A program made the position numbers and the translations under genes. 64,000 nucleotides of DNA from Desulforapulum autotrophicum (GTDB taxonomy: Bacteria > Desulfobacterota > Desulfobacteria > Desulfobacterales > Desulfolunaceae), in contig DYJE01000003.1 in assembly GCA_020723285.1 (NCBI GenBank), positions 209,924 to 273,923 of the forward strand, read 5' to 3'. The stretch's first letter is position 1. Every line of letters begins with the position of its first letter. Under the pieces are notes generated by a model, which was not told the origin of the DNA, did not search any database, and worked only from the letters and a program-made list of their open reading frames with translations. Of the stretch, positions 40,223 to 50,031 are shown piece after piece.

Positions 40223-43200
40223 TCAAAACAGCTGACGCCAGAAAAAGATCCCACTTGTTATTCCGTTTTCAGGTGACGAGGGTATGGGCAGATTCTTGTC
40301 GAAAAGCATTTTGTCCCCGGCAGGCGTCATGATAATAACAGGAATCTGAACAGGAGTGTTCGGGGCTATGGCCACGGCGTTTTCAACCATGCTTCCAGTC
40401 GCAGGATTGAGATAGTACAGCATGGTGTAACCGCCTCCGGTGCAGGGTTCGACGGCCGGTGTCCGGCCAAGGGCGATCAGAACGTTGTTCCAGATCCGTA
40501 CATTCTGGTGGACACGTTCTGTCGACGGAAGATTCAGATACCAGCCCGCATCCCGTGAAACGTTGGGCAGACCCCTGTGATGGTCAGAGGTGTCAAGGGT
40601 CGACGCATAATTTACCGGATTCTGTGTGCCGGTCCGGTATGGCAGATTGTTGGAAGTCCCGTTGCAGTCAATGGACTGTTGAACGAGACGGACGTCCGTA
40701 CCCTGTTGATTGGAAAGCCTTCGTGTCAGCGGGTCGAATTCCCCGAGATACTCCTCGGTATCGTCACCGTAATCCCATATCCCGTAAAGGGCCTGGGTGT
40801 TCGAGGTGTTCAGGTCGGAAACGCCGAGGAGTCTGCCTGTTCCGAAACAGACCACATATCCATGCTGGGTCGGGTGCCGCATAACGTCAGGACGGCTTGT
40901 GATCGGCTGGTTTCCAGCTGTTTTGAAAAGTGGGGCAGGCGATCCGGTCGAGGATCTGAAGGAAAAATTCCAGGTAAGAAAGTCTTCGCCACGGATATCC
41001 CATTTCCAGAGATTGCCTTTGAGGTCTCCGGCATAGACATAATCCGCACGGTTGTCGTTGTTGACATCGGTCACGATGGGGGAAGACAGGCCGTTGTCAC
41101 CCGCGATTCCGGTGTCCAGATTGCAAAGGACGGTTCCTGTCAAGGCATCCAGGACGTAAAGGTGTGCCGAACCGTTTGTGCTGTTGTATCCGTTGCCGAA
41201 AATCACCACATATTCATGGGTTTTTGATTTGGTTCTGACAATCACAGGCTCACTGAAGGTGTATCCGAGATCCGCATCGTCCTTGAACTCCCATTTTACA
41301 AGCTGAATGAGCGTATTCTCGTTTGGGGAATTCATGGTGTCCACGTCAGTAATATCCAGGCAGTAATATCCTTTTCCACCTTTCCCAAGTCCTCCCACAA
41401 GCCAGGTTTTTGGCTGGCCGCTGATGAATATCCGTGAATACACCGGTGTCTGATCGACATAGAAACGGTGGGTGTACAGTTTATCTGAAAGATGTCGGAG
41501 GTTCGGGAAAACAAGGTTTGGGATATAGGCGAAAGCCTCCTCACCGTCCGTGGTACTGAACACATGAAGCATGCCGTCGTTGGCCCCGGCGTAGACATGC
41601 TTTCCGATAACCACCGGTGATGAGTGGACGATGTCGCCGAGGATTGATTTTCTTTTCCTGAACCGATCGAATGATTCGCCTCTGATGTAGCTGATCAGCT
41701 CCTGATCCTGATTCAGCTGGTTTTTCTGGATATCCGACAGCTCATTCCACTGGAAACCGATACCGCTGGACCCGTTATAACTGATGATGTTCCGGTTCTG
41801 TGCGGATCGTTGCCTTATTTTGTCCGCAGCGCTCCATAAGGTCTGTGGATTGACAGTGATTGTTGTGCTCCCCGGCGCGTAATTCAGGGTATGGGCTTCA
41901 ACATCGCCGATCCAGCCGCTGGAATTGTAAATGGACTGATAGAAAGTCGTCGATGAGAGAAAAAAATCAGACAATACCGTCACCGGTGATGACGTGGTCT
42001 GATGGTCCTGAATGTTTTCAAATATTTTTTTTAGTGATGCGACAAGGGTTTCCGGGTTGGCGGCGCTGAAAAATGAACCGTGTGTGTTGGCGGATGCGTG
42101 CCAGAGATCGTCGATTTTAGATTTGCATTCGTTGCAGTAGGGGTTGGGCCATACCGGTAGAGAACCGCTTGAGCTCTGAAGCGAACAGGGGTCGTAATCC
42201 GCCGGATTCAATGTGCCTGGAACTCCGAAGGAAATGGTGAAGGTGATCATGTGCTGTCGCCGGTCCGGGTCGCATTCCACGGGAAAAAGGAGGTCGGCCA
42301 GCTGGGGATTGAGATCTTTGCAGAAATAGGTGAACGCCACATCGGCCAGGGTGTTCGAATATCCGTCCCTGTCAGGGTCCGGTCTGCTCAGAGAAAAATG
42401 TGTTTCCGTCCAGTATCCATCGGTCATGGCAAGGGCGTAAACCCGCTGGCAGGCACCTCCGTCAGCGGCCGCTGCAAATGGGGATGGACCAAGACCCTCG
42501 GGGTTCGATCCTTCGAAATACTTGCCAACCGCGTCGAGGCCCTCACGGAGTGGCGTTCCTCCTTTGCTTTTAAGTCCGTAAAGACGTGACAGAAGATCGG
42601 ATGTCCGATCGGCGATGTTTCCGTCATTTTGGGTCATTCTGACCGGAAGGGCGTTTTGGATGAGATTTTTATTGATGCTGTAAAACCCCAGGTAAATATC
42701 TGAAAGTTCGGTGATGGTTCGGGCCATCGCCGCTTTGGCTGTGAGAGAACGTTTTCTGTAAAACGAATACCAGTTTGCGAAATTCTGAAGGTCGACCCCC
42801 GGAGTGTCAAAAGGTCTCAGGCGCTCAGGAATGACCGACATGTCCACGTGACTCAATTCATTATCATCCACCCGGCCATTCCCGTTGCTGTCGGAGAATC
42901 GGTATGATGATCGGGTTGTTCCTGAAAGATTGATGAGAAAGACGTTTTCGCCAGGGTCCGCCACGTTGTCGGAATCCTGATCATCCACGATGAAGTAATG
43001 GGAGTTGCGTATGGAAACGGCGTCACCTCCGATCTGCACTGTGTAATAGGTACCGTTCAAGGTCAGGGTTGCGTCCGGGTTCATGGGATTCGAGCGGGGG
43101 CGAACCGTATCGGCATGGGGCAGTGTTCCGGAACCGCTGATGTCAGGCCAGGGCGTGTATACAGATTTATGGTTGTAAAAGAGGGAATTGTAACCATGCC

Positions 43201-43579
43201 ATTGGGATTTCCAGTTTTTTCGTTCTGTTTCCGTCATGTAACTCTGGAAATAGGATGTAAAGCTGTACACGTTGTCCCCGGGGTTTTCGGGGAAGATATA
43301 AAGGTTGTTTTCAAAAGTTCCGTTGTTTTCGGGTGTGATCATCTCGATGTCCATGCTGCTGGAGTCGTCCAGTACCACCATCACGATGGGACATGCGGCC
43401 TTGTAGGCCAGATCCAAAGGAAAATCAGCGATATCGATGGCATGGGCGTGAATCCTCATCAATAACACACATGAAATAACCGTGAGGCATGAACAGGATT
43501 TTTTAAGTCGGCAGCTGGAACCGTGGCTGAATTGTTTTTCTGATGAGGTGTGTTTTAAGCGATTTGGCATCATGGTCAT
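40223..43579 (-). CDS. pilY1: PilY1-like type IV pilus tip/assembly protein
   Basis: 1118 residues. The N-terminus has a signal sequence and a VWA-like segment (VMVVLDDSSSMD). The C-terminal half is the PilC/PilY1 beta-propeller: GDIVHSSPVVIGKHVYAGAN, WLVGGLGKGGKGYYCLDITD, and a calcium loop VTDVNNDNRADYV. It caps type IVa pili and controls extension, adhesion and surface sensing. It is the last gene of the fimT-pilW-pilV-pilX-pilY1 operon. The first residues (MMPNRLKHTSSEKQFSHGSS) precede the hydrophobic signal, so the true start may be slightly internal. Confidence 0.92.
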   Translation of the reverse strand: MTMMPNRLKHTSSEKQFSHGSSCRLKKSCSCLTVISCVLLMRIHAHAIDIADFPLDLAYKAACPIVMVVLDDSSSMDIEMITPENNGTFENNLYIFPENPGDNVYSFTSYFQSYMTETERKNWKSQWHGYNSLFYNHKSVYTPWPDISGSGTLPHADTVRPRSNPMNPDATLTLNGTYYTVQIGGDAVSIRNSHYFIVDDQDSDNVADPGENVFLINLSGTTRSSYRFSDSNGNGRVDDNELSHVDMSVIPERLRPFDTPGVDLQNFANWYSFYRKRSLTAKAAMARTITELSDIYLGFYSINKNLIQNALPVRMTQNDGNIADRTSDLLSRLYGLKSKGGTPLREGLDAVGKYFEGSNPEGLGPSPFAAAADGGACQRVYALAMTDGYWTETHFSLSRPDPDRDGYSNTLADVAFTYFCKDLNPQLADLLFPVECDPDRRQHMITFTISFGVPGTLNPADYDPCSLQSSSGSLPVWPNPYCNECKSKIDDLWHASANTHGSFFSAANPETLVASLKKIFENIQDHQTTSSPVTVLSDFFLSSTTFYQSIYNSSGWIGDVEAHTLNYAPGSTTITVNPQTLWSAADKIRQRSAQNRNIISYNGSSGIGFQWNELSDIQKNQLNQDQELISYIRGESFDRFRKRKSILGDIVHSSPVVIGKHVYAGANDGMLHVFSTTDGEEAFAYIPNLVFPNLRHLSDKLYTHRFYVDQTPVYSRIFISGQPKTWLVGGLGKGGKGYYCLDITDVDTMNSPNENTLIQLVKWEFKDDADLGYTFSEPVIVRTKSKTHEYVVIFGNGYNSTNGSAHLYVLDALTGTVLCNLDTGIAGDNGLSSPIVTDVNNDNRADYVYAGDLKGNLWKWDIRGEDFLTWNFSFRSSTGSPAPLFKTAGNQPITSRPDVMRHPTQHGYVVCFGTGRLLGVSDLNTSNTQALYGIWDYGDDTEEYLGEFDPLTRRLSNQQGTDVRLVQQSIDCNGTSNNLPYRTGTQNPVNYASTLDTSDHHRGLPNVSRDAGWYLNLPSTERVHQNVRIWNNVLIALGRTPAVEPCTGGGYTMLYYLNPATGSMVENAVAIAPNTPVQIPVIIMTPAGDKMLFDKNLPIPSSPENGITSGIFFWRQLF

Positions 43580-43638
43580 TCGTAGTGTTATGGGGTTATA
43601 AGTTTTTTGGATACGATTTTACATCCCAATGAAACCTG

Positions 43639-44259
43639 CTAGTTCTGTTTGTAATATTTTCTGAAACCGATCTGGGTCATACATTTTCCGGAATTTTCTT
43701 CGCTGAGGCCGGTGATGTAGAAATCATGCATGGAACCCTGATTGTTTCCGGTCTGAAGGGATGAACCGTGGGATTTTTCCACGTCTATCGCCTGAAAACG
43801 GCATTTACTGAATTCGCACATGAAGTCTGGACTTGCGGCGTTTCCCTTTTCTGGCACAAGATAAGTGCAGTTGGCCGGACCGTTCTTTCCATCAGACCAG
43901 TTCCCAGGATTCTGGACAAATGATTTAATGGCGTCATATTTGGTTTCATCGAAATCCTTGTCGGATTTCCATCGGACCAGCCATGGCAGTCGTGTTGGAG
44001 AATCTAGGTCGGTTTCCGAAAGAACCCGGTCCGAAAGCTGGTTGCCGATAAGCGCCGCCGCCGTGGATGCAGCAGATTCGGATTTGGTTTTAAGCCGATT
44101 GATGACCCTGTCGTTGCCGGAAAGATTCAGTTCAAACCATGTTGTCTGGATGCCGATGGCTCCGATCAGGCTGAGAACGGTCAGGACGATCAGGCCGTAG
44201 ATGAGAATGGAACCTCGCTCATCAAAAATCCGTTTATTCGAAAGTACATAGGGAATCAT
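43639..44259 (-). CDS. pilX: PilX-like minor pilin
   Basis: 206 residues. The N-terminal helix follows DERGSILIYGLIVLTVLSLI and FELNLSGNDR, the PilX_N pattern; the prepilin cleavage site lies at the Gly before SILIY. It joins the priming complex of minor pilins at the pilus tip. 59 nt upstream of pilY1 and 10 nt downstream of pilV. Confidence 0.85.
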   Translation of the reverse strand: MIPYVLSNKRIFDERGSILIYGLIVLTVLSLIGAIGIQTTWFELNLSGNDRVINRLKTKSESAASTAAALIGNQLSDRVLSETDLDSPTRLPWLVRWKSDKDFDETKYDAIKSFVQNPGNWSDGKNGPANCTYLVPEKGNAASPDFMCEFSKCRFQAIDVEKSHGSSLQTGNNQGSMHDFYITGLSEENSGKCMTQIGFRKYYKQN

Positions 44260-44269
44260 GTGTTCACCT

Positions 44270-44755
44270 TTATATCCTGGCGCTGGGATTCAAAATGGAT
44301 CTGGTTTTAATGAAAGAGCAGTTGAAAAGGCGGTTCCGGCCCGAAGTATCATTGAAACCTTGAGATGACGAAAAAACCACGACATCGATGGTTTTACTCA
44401 CTGAAAAGGCGGTGATACTCTGGCCGTTGGTGTCATGAACCACAGCGTTCAGGGGGACGTCATCCGTCACATTCCAGCCAACCCATAAAGAACCCTGCGG
44501 CGTTGCCTGGTGGATACCATTTGATAATTCAGGACTTTCGAACGACAGTGATTTCAGGATTTCGATCTGATTGGTGGCCGCAGAACCGGAAAGGGTATGT
44601 CTGTTGGCCTGGGAGTTTCCTTTGATGGAACTGAGTTGCAGAGATGCTGCGGACAGTATGCCTATAGAGAACAAAAACAAGGCGATGAGGACTTCAATGA
44701 CGGTGAATCCAGGGTTTACAGTTGAAGGTAACGTGTGGCGGTGTTCCGATTCCAT
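44270..44755 (-). CDS. pilV: PilV-like minor pilin
   Basis: 161 residues with the prepilin motif PGFTVIEVLIALFLFSIGIL (cleavage after Gly16 or nearby), then AASLQLSSIKGNSQANR typical of PilV. Part of the minor pilin set; 12 nt after pilW. Confidence 0.87.
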   Translation of the reverse strand: MESEHRHTLPSTVNPGFTVIEVLIALFLFSIGILSAASLQLSSIKGNSQANRHTLSGSAATNQIEILKSLSFESPELSNGIHQATPQGSLWVGWNVTDDVPLNAVVHDTNGQSITAFSVSKTIDVVVFSSSQGFNDTSGRNRLFNCSFIKTRSILNPSARI

Positions 44756-44767
44756 GGTGTCTATTCC

Positions 44768-45472
44768 TTAAAGATTCCTCAGGAGGATGATTTTTGAAAG
44801 AGAACGTCTGTGATAATGGTCGTTTTTATTTTTTATCAGCTCATCACCCCTGAGGTTTGTGTATGTCGTGTTGTCAAGGTGAGAGACATTCTGGTTTTCG
44901 GATCTGGCCACCAACGTGATTTCCACGGAACGTATTCGCCGTCTGTCGTTTTCAGAAAGGGGGAAAGGTGAGATGATATTGCCCGTAGCATCGAGATAGA
45001 CAAAATCGAGGCATTCGATGTAATCCGCGATGGCTGAACTTCCGGCATTCCAGTTGGTCTGAGTCAGGCTTCCTATTCCGCTGGCATTGATAGATAAACC
45101 GTATGTGATCTGTTCATTGCTGTCATTGACAGATGCGGTTGAACCACCCGCCACGGGTTTTTCGGATTGAAGACGGCCGTTGGCATTGAGATCGGCCTGG
45201 AATCCAAAGGTTTGTCTGTCGGCAACGATGATGGAAGGTGCCGCGCTTTGCAGTGGATCGAAACAGGCGTGTTTGATGCCGCTTTCCAGAAGATGCATGC
45301 AGGATCTGAGGCTTTGCTGGATCTCTGCGATCTGTTTCTGTGCAAGGTAAATTCTTTGCTGAACCACAAACAGGGCGTAGATGGCTATGGAAACGATGGA
45401 TGCCATGGCAAGGCTAACAAGGATTTCGACAAGGGTGAAGCCGGACTCTCCATGATGTTTCAATCCAGCCAT
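44768..45472 (-). CDS. pilW: PilW-like minor pilin
   Basis: 234 residues from ATG 45472, which shares a TAATG junction with the fimT stop; a longer frame to 45553 would overlap fimT and lacks homology. The prepilin motif is SGFTLVEILVSLAMASIVSI. The rest matches PilW in having YALFVVQQRIYLAQKQIAEI and a beta-rich C-terminus. Confidence 0.87.
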   Translation of the reverse strand: MAGLKHHGESGFTLVEILVSLAMASIVSIAIYALFVVQQRIYLAQKQIAEIQQSLRSCMHLLESGIKHACFDPLQSAAPSIIVADRQTFGFQADLNANGRLQSEKPVAGGSTASVNDSNEQITYGLSINASGIGSLTQTNWNAGSSAIADYIECLDFVYLDATGNIISPFPLSENDRRRIRSVEITLVARSENQNVSHLDNTTYTNLRGDELIKNKNDHYHRRSLSKIILLRNL

Positions 45473-46065
45473 TACCTCTTCTCCCACTTGCCGTTGACAG
45501 CCCTGTACATTCTCACGATGCCCGTGATGTTGGGGGTCCCCACGGCGTAGCACCGGTTTTTCCCTGTGTGTGTCATGTATACGTATCCCAGTTCATCGGA
45601 ACTCCCGTTGATGCTGAAAGTGGCTCTGTCCAGGGTGTATGTCAGGATGTCGCCGCTGTCCGTCATCCGGGGGGCCTGACCTCTGCCAAAAGTGACCCCG
45701 CTTCCAAAGTCTGAAAGTTTCACATGCTTGATGGGTGTGTCCTGGGCCGTGCCGGTGCCACCATTCGCACCATCGTTTCCGAGACGGAAGACGCGGTAGG
45801 AGTTGGTTTGCAGATCAAATTGTACCCGGGTTTTTTCCTGATGGAGGACAGCATGGGATTTGGCCAGCTGAAAATCAAGAAACAGGGCGTTGGCCGCCAT
45901 CTGAAGGTCGTAATCCGGTTTGTTCCGGATAATGGCGAAGGATGTCCCTGCTGCGAGGATGGATATGATGGCGATGACGACAATGAGTTCCATCGTGGTG
46001 AATCCATTGTCTTTAACATTGTTCATTATTAATGATGGCGTATAATTTTTTTGAATAATCATCAT
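45472..46065 (-). CDS. fimT: FimT/GspH-type pseudopilin
   Basis: 197 residues; an internal ATG at 46026 would remove 13 residues and place the prepilin motif NGFTTMELIVVIAIISILAA nearer the start, as is usual. After the helix come MAANALFLDFQLAKSHAVLH and a beta C-terminal domain typical of FimT. First gene of the minor pilin operon. Confidence 0.87.
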   Translation of the reverse strand: MMIIQKNYTPSLIMNNVKDNGFTTMELIVVIAIISILAAGTSFAIIRNKPDYDLQMAANALFLDFQLAKSHAVLHQEKTRVQFDLQTNSYRVFRLGNDGANGGTGTAQDTPIKHVKLSDFGSGVTFGRGQAPRMTDSGDILTYTLDRATFSINGSSDELGYVYMTHTGKNRCYAVGTPNITGIVRMYRAVNGKWEKR

Positions 46066-46499
46066 AATTTGTATAAATTCAGGTTTAAAAATGTCAATGG
46101 AAACATAACAAATTGAATATAAAAACTATAATAACGTATTGAACGAAATTATAATCATGGTATTGACGCCATGCATTGGATCGATATGTGTAATATGTGG
46201 CTTATAAAAAAACATAATAAATATATTGAACATATGATTTATGTTTTTTTAAAATTAATAATGTTCCCTATAAAACATGGGGTGTGTATTTGCAATAATT
46301 TTTTTTTCGGTTGATTAAAAAACATGATTGTTTCTATGATTTTCCAATATCCTAATAAATAAGAAGGAACTTGCCTTTATACGGTCAAAGCATGTATAAG
46401 GTATCAACTTCAGAATGTACGGGCGTTTCAGGAATGAGTTGGCTGTATGTGACAGCCAATATCTTAAAGATGATAATGTGGATAACGAGGGATGGTATA
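46066..46499. other. AT-rich divergent promoter region
   Basis: About 430 bp between fimT (minus) and the lipoprotein gene (plus). Strongly AT-rich with many A and T runs; no gene supported. It should hold the divergent promoters, but I cannot place boxes with confidence and see no riboswitch. Confidence 0.4.
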
Positions 46500-47072
46500 A
46501 TGGAAGGAATAACAGTTCGATCGATCATCGGCACTGTTTACAGAATGATAGTGGTATTAACCGTTATTCCGGTGTTAGGGGCTGTATACGGGTGTAACAC
46601 ATTTGACAAAAAAACCGGATCGGCGGGTCAGATCAAAAAAGACCGGCCAAAAGCGCCTCTGTATCGTGATTTCAGCGATATTCTTATACCGGGTGATTTC
46701 ATCGTCACCAAGAAATACTCTAAAGTCGTTGAATCGGATGGCGATAAAACAGGTTTTCTTTCTCTGTACGGTCCGGTGGAACTGAATTCATGTGTGAATT
46801 TTTTCAATGTTAAAATGCCTTTGGACGGCTGGCGATCCATTACCCTTGTGAAAACACCACTGTCAACGTTGATGGTGTTTAACAAGAAGAAACGCTGGTG
46901 CACCATTGAGCTTTCTGAAACGGAATTTACCACGGATCTTCGGATCGGTGTTTCCCTGGAAATCGAGAAACCGGAATCGGCATCAGCGTCTGAAACAAAC
47001 GTTGAAACGACACTGAACGCCAGTCCTGAACCGGTCATCATCACAGAACCCAGCGGAGTGATCGAGGAATGA
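46500..47072 (+). CDS. conserved lipoprotein upstream of coaBC, unknown
   Basis: 190 residues from ATG 46500, which has GAGGGAT 8 nt upstream; the longer frame back to 46371 is unlikely. A signal peptide ends in the lipobox LGAVYGC. The mature domain (LYRDFSDILIPGDFIVTKKY, later NFFNVKMPLDGWRSITLVKT) resembles small outer-membrane-lipoprotein domains of Desulfobacterota with no known role. Its stop overlaps the coaBC start (ATGA). Confidence 0.72.
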   Translation: MEGITVRSIIGTVYRMIVVLTVIPVLGAVYGCNTFDKKTGSAGQIKKDRPKAPLYRDFSDILIPGDFIVTKKYSKVVESDGDKTGFLSLYGPVELNSCVNFFNVKMPLDGWRSITLVKTPLSTLMVFNKKKRWCTIELSETEFTTDLRIGVSLEIEKPESASASETNVETTLNASPEPVIITEPSGVIEE

Positions 47073-48280
47073 TGGAGCAACTGAAAAACAAGAACGTCGT
47101 CCTCTGTGTGACAGGGGGAATCGCTGTCTACAAAGCAGTTGAACTTTTACGTCTCCTTCAGAAACAGGGTGCGAAAGTCCGGGTGATCATGACCCGTGCC
47201 GCCATGGAATTTGTGACTCCACTGACGTTTCAGGCTCTTTCCGGTGAACCGGTTTTTACGGATTTATTTAACGACAATACCGTTGATGCGTCCATCCGCC
47301 ATATTCGCTGGGCCGAGGACGCCGATCTGGTGGTGGTGGCCCCGGCAACGGCCAACATCATCGGGAAAATGGCTCATGGCATTGCCGATGACGCCCTGTC
47401 CACGTTTTTATTGGCTGTCCGTTCCAGAATCGTCATTTGCCCTGCCATGAACACCGCCATGTATGAAAGCAGGGCTGTCCAGAGAAACATCGATATCCTT
47501 GAAAACGACGGCTGTTTATTGATTGAACCCGGAGTGGGGGACATGGCCTGCGGAACGTCCGGGGCCGGAAGATTTCCGGCACCCGCGGATATCGTGGACC
47601 GGATTTTAACTCTGATGACGCCCAAGGATCTGAAAGGCAGGTGCGTTCTTGTAAGTGCCGGTCCCACCCGGGAAGCCATTGATCCGGTACGTTTCATTTC
47701 AAACCATTCGTCTGGGAAAATGGGATACGCCATTGCCCGTGCAGCCGAACGAAGGGGAGCCATGGTGACCCTGGTATCAGGGCCTGTGGATATCGAGCCT
47801 CCGCTTCATGTAAAACTGGTGAAAGTTCAGTCGGCAGACCAGATGAAAGAGGCTTTTCTCGACGCCATGGGGGATGCGGATATCGCTGTAAAAGTCGCAG
47901 CCGTGGCGGATTACCGTGTTAAAAACCAGGCGGAACACAAGATCAAGAAAACCGAGGAACAGCTTGTTCTTGAACTGGAAAAGAATCCGGATATCCTGAA
48001 ATGCGCCGGGCAGAAGAAAAGAAGCGATCAGGTGCTTGTGGGTTTTGCCGCAGAAACGCAGGATCTCAAAGAAAACGCGGTGAAAAAGTTGGAAGCCAAG
48101 AACCTGGATATGATCGTCGGAAACCTGGTGGGTGGCGGCAAAGGATTCGGGACCGATGACAACACTGTGACGTTTTTTTTCAAAGATGGACGAGTGGAAT
48201 CCCTGGAGTCCATGGACAAGGATCAGGTGGCCCATATTCTTCTGGACCGGATCCTTTCCCTGCATTCTAAAGGGCAGTGA
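47069..48280 (+). CDS. coaBC: bifunctional phosphopantothenoylcysteine decarboxylase / phosphopantothenate-cysteine ligase
   Basis: 403 residues. The CoaC half has VTGGIAVYKAVELLRLLQ, the catalytic histidine in SIRHIRWAEDADLVVVAPAT, and PAMNTAMYE. The CoaB half starts near 185 with VSAGPTREAIDPVRFISNHS and SGKMG. Together they convert phosphopantothenate and cysteine to phosphopantetheine in coenzyme A synthesis. ATG 47069 overlaps the upstream stop; ATG 47072 is also possible. Confidence 0.95.
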   Translation: MMEQLKNKNVVLCVTGGIAVYKAVELLRLLQKQGAKVRVIMTRAAMEFVTPLTFQALSGEPVFTDLFNDNTVDASIRHIRWAEDADLVVVAPATANIIGKMAHGIADDALSTFLLAVRSRIVICPAMNTAMYESRAVQRNIDILENDGCLLIEPGVGDMACGTSGAGRFPAPADIVDRILTLMTPKDLKGRCVLVSAGPTREAIDPVRFISNHSSGKMGYAIARAAERRGAMVTLVSGPVDIEPPLHVKLVKVQSADQMKEAFLDAMGDADIAVKVAAVADYRVKNQAEHKIKKTEEQLVLELEKNPDILKCAGQKKRSDQVLVGFAAETQDLKENAVKKLEAKNLDMIVGNLVGGGKGFGTDDNTVTFFFKDGRVESLESMDKDQVAHILLDRILSLHSKGQ

Positions 48281-48294
48281 TTGAGGAATACATC

Positions 48295-49032
48295 ATGACA
48301 CCCGATATCCCTGCTGCAAACGATCTTACGATCATCAGCGACCAGGTTAAGCGCTGTCTGGGATACATGAAAACCCTTGGGGTTCAGGGATTTGATTGTT
48401 CGGCGGAAAGCCTTGAACGGATGGAACTGTGGGGAAAACCACGCCTGAAACAGACTGTCAAGGAGGATCTGGAAGGCATCAAGGCGGATCTGGGTTCCTG
48501 TTCACGATGCCGTCTTTCGTCGACACGGAAAAATCTGGTGTTCGGTTCCGGCAATCCCAAAGCCGTTCTGATGTTTGTCGGCGAGGCACCGGGTTACGAG
48601 GAGGACTTGAAAGGTCAGCCCTTTGTTGGCGAATCGGGACAGCTTCTCACAAAAATGATTGAAGGCATGGGCCTTACGCGTGATGACGTTTACATCGCCA
48701 ATATCATCAAATGCAGGCCTTCAGATAACAGAAATCCTTCGCCTGAAGAGATTGTCCGCTGTTTTCCTTTTCTGGAACGTCAGATCATGGCGGTGGGGCC
48801 TCAGGTTATCTGTACGCTGGGAGCCGTGGCAACTCAGGCTCTTCTCGGAACCCATGAAGGAATATCACGGCTTCGAGGACAATTTCAGGAATACCGTGGT
48901 ATGAAAGTGCTGCCCACGTTTCATCCAGCATATCTTTTGAGATACCCGGACAAGAAACGTGAAGCCTGGGAAGACCTGAAAAAGATCATGGCCGTACTGG
49001 GTCTCAAACGTCCGCAGACGCTTAAGGGGTGA
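48295..49032 (+). CDS. family 4/5 uracil-DNA glycosylase with iron-sulfur cluster
   Basis: 245 residues. The Fe-S cysteines begin in CSRCRLSSTRKN; catalytic and binding motifs are GEAPGYEEDLKGQPFVG and TFHPAYLLR. It removes uracil from DNA. ATG 48295 with GAGGAA 8 nt upstream is preferred to the GTG at 48277 that overlaps coaBC. It has about 70 residues ahead of the Fe-S domain, as in SPO1-DNA-polymerase-related family proteins. Confidence 0.93.
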   Translation: MTPDIPAANDLTIISDQVKRCLGYMKTLGVQGFDCSAESLERMELWGKPRLKQTVKEDLEGIKADLGSCSRCRLSSTRKNLVFGSGNPKAVLMFVGEAPGYEEDLKGQPFVGESGQLLTKMIEGMGLTRDDVYIANIIKCRPSDNRNPSPEEIVRCFPFLERQIMAVGPQVICTLGAVATQALLGTHEGISRLRGQFQEYRGMKVLPTFHPAYLLRYPDKKREAWEDLKKIMAVLGLKRPQTLKG

Positions 49033-49038
49033 GAGTTT

Positions 49039-49971
49039 ATGAGCGGTCTCCTTGAAAAGCTTGATGGTTTTCTTGAGTTTCTTGAAGTCCAGAAAAACTA
49101 TTCAGCCCAAACCCTGAGGGCATACCGAAACGATCTCATGGAATTTGTTCTTCTTTTCGCAGCGTATAACGGTATCTGCCCTGAAAAAAAAGAGGCCATG
49201 GAATCCCTTGCCGTTTCACAGGTTGACGTTCTCTCTGTCCGATCTTATCTTGGTGCCCTGTATAAAAAACGGAACAAAAAGAGTTCGGTAGCCAGAAAAC
49301 TTTCAGCGGTTCGGACGTTTTTCAATTATCTTCAGAAAAACGGCGTTGTTGAAGAAAATCCGGCGGACATGGTGGCCACGCCCAAGCAGGAAAAAAACAT
49401 TCCGGCTTATCTGACGGTGGATGACATGTTCAGACTGCTGGACAACATCGACACCCGGACCCTTTCAGGCCTGAGGGACAAGGCCCTGTTCGAGACACTT
49501 TATTCCACGGGAATCCGTATTTCAGAACTGGCTGGTCTTGATCTGGCGGATGTGGACCGGGCGAACGGATTGATCCGGGTGTTGGGCAAAGGAAACAAGG
49601 AACGTGTGGTTCCTGTCGGGAATCGGGCGTTGTCGGCAATCGCCGATTACAGGAATGTCCTGGACGGACAAGGCAGGCAAGGTGTGAAAGACATCAAGGC
49701 CCTGTTTCTGAATAAAAACGGACATCGACTTACAGAGCGTTCCATGGCAAGGCTATTGAAAACATGGGCGGAAAACGCAGGGATCACTGTTCCGGTTTTT
49801 CCCCATGCGGTGCGGCACACCTTTGCCACCCATATGCTGGACGCCGGGGCGGATTTGCGGGGGGTTCAGGAAATTCTGGGCCATGAAAGTCTGTCGACGA
49901 CCCAGAAATACACCCATGTCACCATTGACAGGCTTGCTCGGGTGTATGACAAGGCGCATCCGAGGAAATAG
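49039..49971 (+). CDS. xerC: tyrosine recombinase XerC/XerD
   Basis: 310 residues with the SAM-like N-terminal domain (FLEFLEVQKNYSAQTLRAYR) and the catalytic set: Arg in YSTGIRISELAGL, HAVRHTFATHML and GHESLSTTQKYTHV with the nucleophilic tyrosine. It resolves chromosome dimers at dif. The position upstream of hslV is conserved in many genomes. XerC versus XerD is not decidable from the motifs alone; context favours XerC. Confidence 0.92.
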   Translation: MSGLLEKLDGFLEFLEVQKNYSAQTLRAYRNDLMEFVLLFAAYNGICPEKKEAMESLAVSQVDVLSVRSYLGALYKKRNKKSSVARKLSAVRTFFNYLQKNGVVEENPADMVATPKQEKNIPAYLTVDDMFRLLDNIDTRTLSGLRDKALFETLYSTGIRISELAGLDLADVDRANGLIRVLGKGNKERVVPVGNRALSAIADYRNVLDGQGRQGVKDIKALFLNKNGHRLTERSMARLLKTWAENAGITVPVFPHAVRHTFATHMLDAGADLRGVQEILGHESLSTTQKYTHVTIDRLARVYDKAHPRK

Positions 49972-50031
49972 GCAACATACGGACAGGCCATGCGCCTGCC
50001 CCATAACATATAAAGGAAAATTTAAAGCGAT

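Noticed and set aside
46066-46370. c-di-GMP riboswitch ahead of the minor pilin operon
   Set aside because: The region is strongly AT-rich and lacks the conserved GEMM core; no supporting structure seen.
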